A stretch of DNA of 64,000 nt from Terebella lapidaria (taxonomy: Eukaryota; Annelida; Polychaeta; Terebellida; Terebellidae). Of the stretch, positions 60,744-64,000 are shown one piece after another. Numbering within the stretch: position 1 is the stretch's first letter; each line of letters opens with the position of its first letter. The position numbers and the translations under genes are program-made. The stretch lies in assembly GCA_949152475.1 (NCBI GenBank), contig OX424557.1, positions 25,667,462 to 25,731,461 on the forward strand, written 5' to 3'. The notes beneath the pieces are model-generated. The model was not told the origin of the DNA. It worked only from the letters and a program-made list of their open reading frames with translations, and made no database searches.

Positions 60744-61660
60744 TTAAACAACTTTCTCACCGCCGGTCACGTTCCTTTAAATACTTTTGAATGTCCCTTT
60801 TTGCTATAAGTGCACAATTAATCCATGTGTCTGCAACCCCCTGAATCAAATGCCCAAGTCTGAAGTGATCGCACGTTTGGAGTTGTTCATGGTGTATTCC
60901 CTGAGATGGTGAGTTCTTCAAAATATGACACAAGTTTTGTAAATATGACCGAAAGTTTCACGTAATATCTGTGTGGTGTATTTCATTGTATCAGGACGAT
61001 AATTGTTCATGGAAGTGTTTTGAGGCTATTTTGCTGAACATATCCTGCTCATATTGGTGAATAGTTGGCGGTAATCTCCATCTAAAAACTTCATTAGCAG
61101 GATCATTACCTGGTCAGTACATGTAGTAACTGAACTGGTTGTTTGAAGGGAGCTTGTTCATGGCTTTCCTTACATATAATTTTGTTTTTGTACCAGTATC
61201 AAATGACTAAATGTTATGTTATGAGATTTACCTCCTTAGCTGAATGCTCAAGCTGAACCTCCGTTTCTCTCCTGCATCGGCCTCAGCATTTCCAGGTAAT
61301 ACTTTGTTTTTGTAGGGTTTTTTTCATTATACCAGCGACATTTCTTCAGTAATTGGTCGTGTTCACAGGCGTCCAGGAAAGCTGCAAATGGACTCTATTC
61401 ACTGCGCTCCCCGGCAAAGTGTTTTGTATCAAAGGCTAATATGAATCACAGTGTGACTTGTTACGCTCCTCCCTGAAGTCGATGGTGCAAACAATTAATC
61501 ATCTTCAAAATGATGGATGATCCCTTTTGTCATTTTTTAAGGGAATATCGTATCACGCTGGATATTCACCAATGACATTCTTTACTGACGACACATTACA
61601 ACTTACAACATATGCCTAGATGCTTCGCGTTTTGTCAACGATGTCAATCGAAATATGAAT
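60744..61660. repeat. Continuation of repeat unit E beyond the transposon
   Basis: Starts at the TTAA copy and follows 47,605-49,515 of unit D in order, lacking the 48.1-kb foldback and the 48,564-49,040 piece. Confidence 0.65.
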
Positions 61661-62183
61661 TGGAGGAATTGGCATCTGATTCAGCATTTCATTGAACATA
61701 CGGTGCACAAGACAGCACATATTTTAATCATTTGTAACCCAAAGTCAGAAATGGGAGATTTTGAAGAAGAACAAATAGTTTATTGAAAATGTGATAATCA
61801 TGTTTTTTCACCAGCTTGTTACTTCGAGAACCAGTGCAGGTCGATGATTAGCCACTTCACTAACTGCGAGAACTTTATGTTTATCAATTGAAACCAATAA
61901 TTGTTACCAAAGCAAAGTATTGTCATGCTTCTGAGTATAGAAAATAAGCCAATAGTCAATGCACCTCCCTCGGCCCACACTAATGATTAATAAAGGACTG
62001 GGTGTGCGTAGTCGTTTCCAGGTCTCCATCAGTCCCATGAATTGGTTCCTGGCATGTTCTCACATCGTAATCTGCTGACAGTGTGACTTGGGAGCAATGC
62101 AGGGGAATAATGCGAAACAGAACAGTGCCAAACTGACTGTCAGTTTATTTTTAGAGAATGATTGGCAAATAGGAACAACTCTC

Positions 62184-62704
62184 GAATGTAAGTATCAATC
62201 TATTACCACCAATAGTCAGATTTTGATGATACCAAAAACAAACGTAAAATAGAACATTTTGGAATAAAAACAAAGCCCGACCAAATAGTTCATCCAAAGA
62301 CACACTGGCGTCATCAGGGGCAGACAGTGTGTTAAATGTAGTTGTTTCTACTGTACACCTAATGGAATTAGTATACAATTGCCCAACAACCTATGAAAAT
62401 AATTTAAAAATCTGAAGCAAACCCCATGGAATAGATATATGACAAGTACATAAGTACCTAATCACAAGCCCGAAGGCTACTGAATTGATGGTATCCTCGG
62501 GGACAGATTTAACGTCCGCCAGCAGTGACACCGACTCAGTGGTATGAATGTAAGTATCAATCTATTACCACCAATAGTCAGATTTTGATGATACCAAAAA
62601 CAAACGTAAAATAGAACATTTTGGAATAAAAACAAAGCCCGACCAAATAGTTTATCCAAAGACACACTGGCGTCATCAGGGGCAGACAGTGTGTTAAATG
62701 TAGT
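62184..62704. repeat. Direct duplication of about 160 bp at 361-bp spacing
   Basis: GAATGTAAGTATCAATCTAT...GGGCAGACAGTGTGTTAAAT occurs at 62,184-62,343 and 62,546-62,704 with one or two differences. Part of it (GGTCGGGCTTTGTTT reversed) is also found at 32,760, 37,515 and 44,518. No coding evidence. Confidence 0.7.
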
Positions 62705-64000
62705 ATAATGTTTGCTCTGGAAAGCACCTGAATAATAGCCTAGAACAAAGTTTGTGATCAAACGGAATCATTTCAAACAAATGGAGCTGTCTGGGTGTAT
62801 CGAGGCGATGGAGCTGTCTGGGTGTATCAACGCGATGGTTCGGATGTGTAACGATTCATCGTATACATATGCATGGAAGCAAGATAATATATCTGACAAA
62901 ATGGACCAAGACCAAATGAAATTGTATTCCTGATATAACTAAAACATGCGACAGCAACACCACTAGCCTGGAGGCATTTTACTAGATTAAATCCCATGTC
63001 AGACAAAATAATAACATAACAATCATTATCAACCAACAAAAAGTGTTTGGGTAGAGAAGATATGGTCCCAGTGTCAGAATCTCAGGACAGAGTATTCATC
63101 ATAATATAATCAAAACCACTTGCCAAGAGTTATTGTTCAAATTGAGTAATACCAAACTATTATTCATCCCCCAAGTAATAACAATTGCTCGTCCCATGCA
63201 GATCGTCAACTTGCTCGTCAAGTTGCAACACATGCGTAATCATTGTGAAACTTATAATCCCAATGTCATTAACATGACCAAAATATACAATTTTTGCCAT
63301 TACTTAACAACAACTTGAACCTAGAGAGCATATCTTATACCATGTAGTCTATAATGAAACCTTAAGTTACAACCTTAAGATACAACCATATGTTTCCTTG
63401 CAAAAGGAAGTGTGAATGACACGAATTGTTCGGCCAGTTAATAGAAGATAGAACATCATGCGCTGTACACACACATATATATATATAGACGAGCGAGGTC
63501 GATTGATTTCGTCGAAACCTTCGAACGCCACAAAGTCAGGGCGATTGCGAACATCTGGGATGATTCAAGGTGTGTAACGCTTTGGATGTCTTCACCAGCT
63601 AGCTGATCTGGGCTGTTCTTCAGAACGCTCGGCCTTCAGACGGTTTTCTGACGCATTTGAAATAGTTTCAGACATGCTTAAAACAGTTTTGAAGCATCCA
63701 AATTATTTCAGGCGTTGACAGACGCCAAATAGTTTAAGACTCGTCTAAAACATTTCTGATGCATCTGAAACACTTCTGTTGCATGCACATCGAAAATAAT
63801 TCATGCTTGAGACGCACCTTATAGTAACTGTTTCAGATGTCGTTCATGACATTCGATCCATGTTTCGTTGATATATCCCAGTCTTAATTGTTCTGAAACG
63901 CTTCAAGTCAGCACGCTGACTGCGTTAATAAACTCTTGCTCCAACGGCCTCTTTGGTGTTTATTAAATGACGGAAATAATTATTGCCCGACTCACGAATG
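62705..64000. other. Unassigned sequence at the right end
   Basis: No gene recognised. A TA-dinucleotide run lies at 63,474-63,487. From 63,600 to 63,900 variants of TTTCAGACGCATCTGAAAC recur loosely in both orientations, an old degenerate short repeat. Confidence 0.4.

Overview
The window is eukaryotic DNA: AT-rich, with spliced genes, dense non-autonomous transposons, minisatellites and no bacterial gene packing. Three copies of a retroelement 3' end of a kind I associate with mollusc genomes, fucolectin-type lectin domains and a transposon pairing a MULE/Kolobok-like transposase with a YqaJ nuclease point to a marine mollusc. This is inference; nothing here fixes the species.

Positions 1-29,100 hold a tandem family of four plus-strand genes for one type of single-pass membrane protein. 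From copies 1 and 3 the design is: signal peptide, two fucolectin-like F5/8-type-C (FTP) domains split over two exons each, a fibronectin III domain, a second FN3-like sandwich, a Thr/Pro-rich stalk, a small Cys exon, one transmembrane helix, and a tail with three YxxPhi tyrosine motifs. Nearly all exon junctions are phase 1. Copy 1 (222-8501, its signal exon just left of the window) is open throughout and would give about 729 residues. Copy 2 (9,678-16,524) and copy 4 (24,399-28,902) are pseudogenes. Copy 3 (21,059-23,249) has lost FTP2 and FN3 but keeps stalk, membrane span and tail. The intron after the first FTP2 exon carries a 35-bp minisatellite grown from the end of that exon plus its splice donor.

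The introns and spacers are studded with insertions whose ends and empty sites can be read by comparing paralogues: a 1,200-bp TA-flanked element, a 764-bp TA-flanked element rich in GGCGCATGCGCC palindromes, two approximately 2-kb elements carrying nuclear-receptor-like DR1 motifs at an exact 134-bp period, and small MITEs.

Positions 29,600-53,360 are a degenerate array of multi-kilobase repeat units (roughly 30.8, 35.7, 39.7, 43.5 and 50.3 kb onward). The first two units are about 99% identical where compared. They carry a Tc1-type MITE, a foldback element with a CCCGGTTT minisatellite, a tRNA-type SINE and other insertions. One short block is conserved in every unit but its coding status is unclear.

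Positions 53,362-60,743 are one DNA transposon with 106-bp inverted ends and a TTAA target duplication. On the minus strand it holds a decayed DDE transposase, a YqaJ-type exonuclease split by a retroelement fossil, and a small gene with a basic Trp-rich domain. It split the last repeat unit, whose other side resumes at 60,744. From 61,660 to the end I see only a 160-bp direct duplication and low-complexity repeats.
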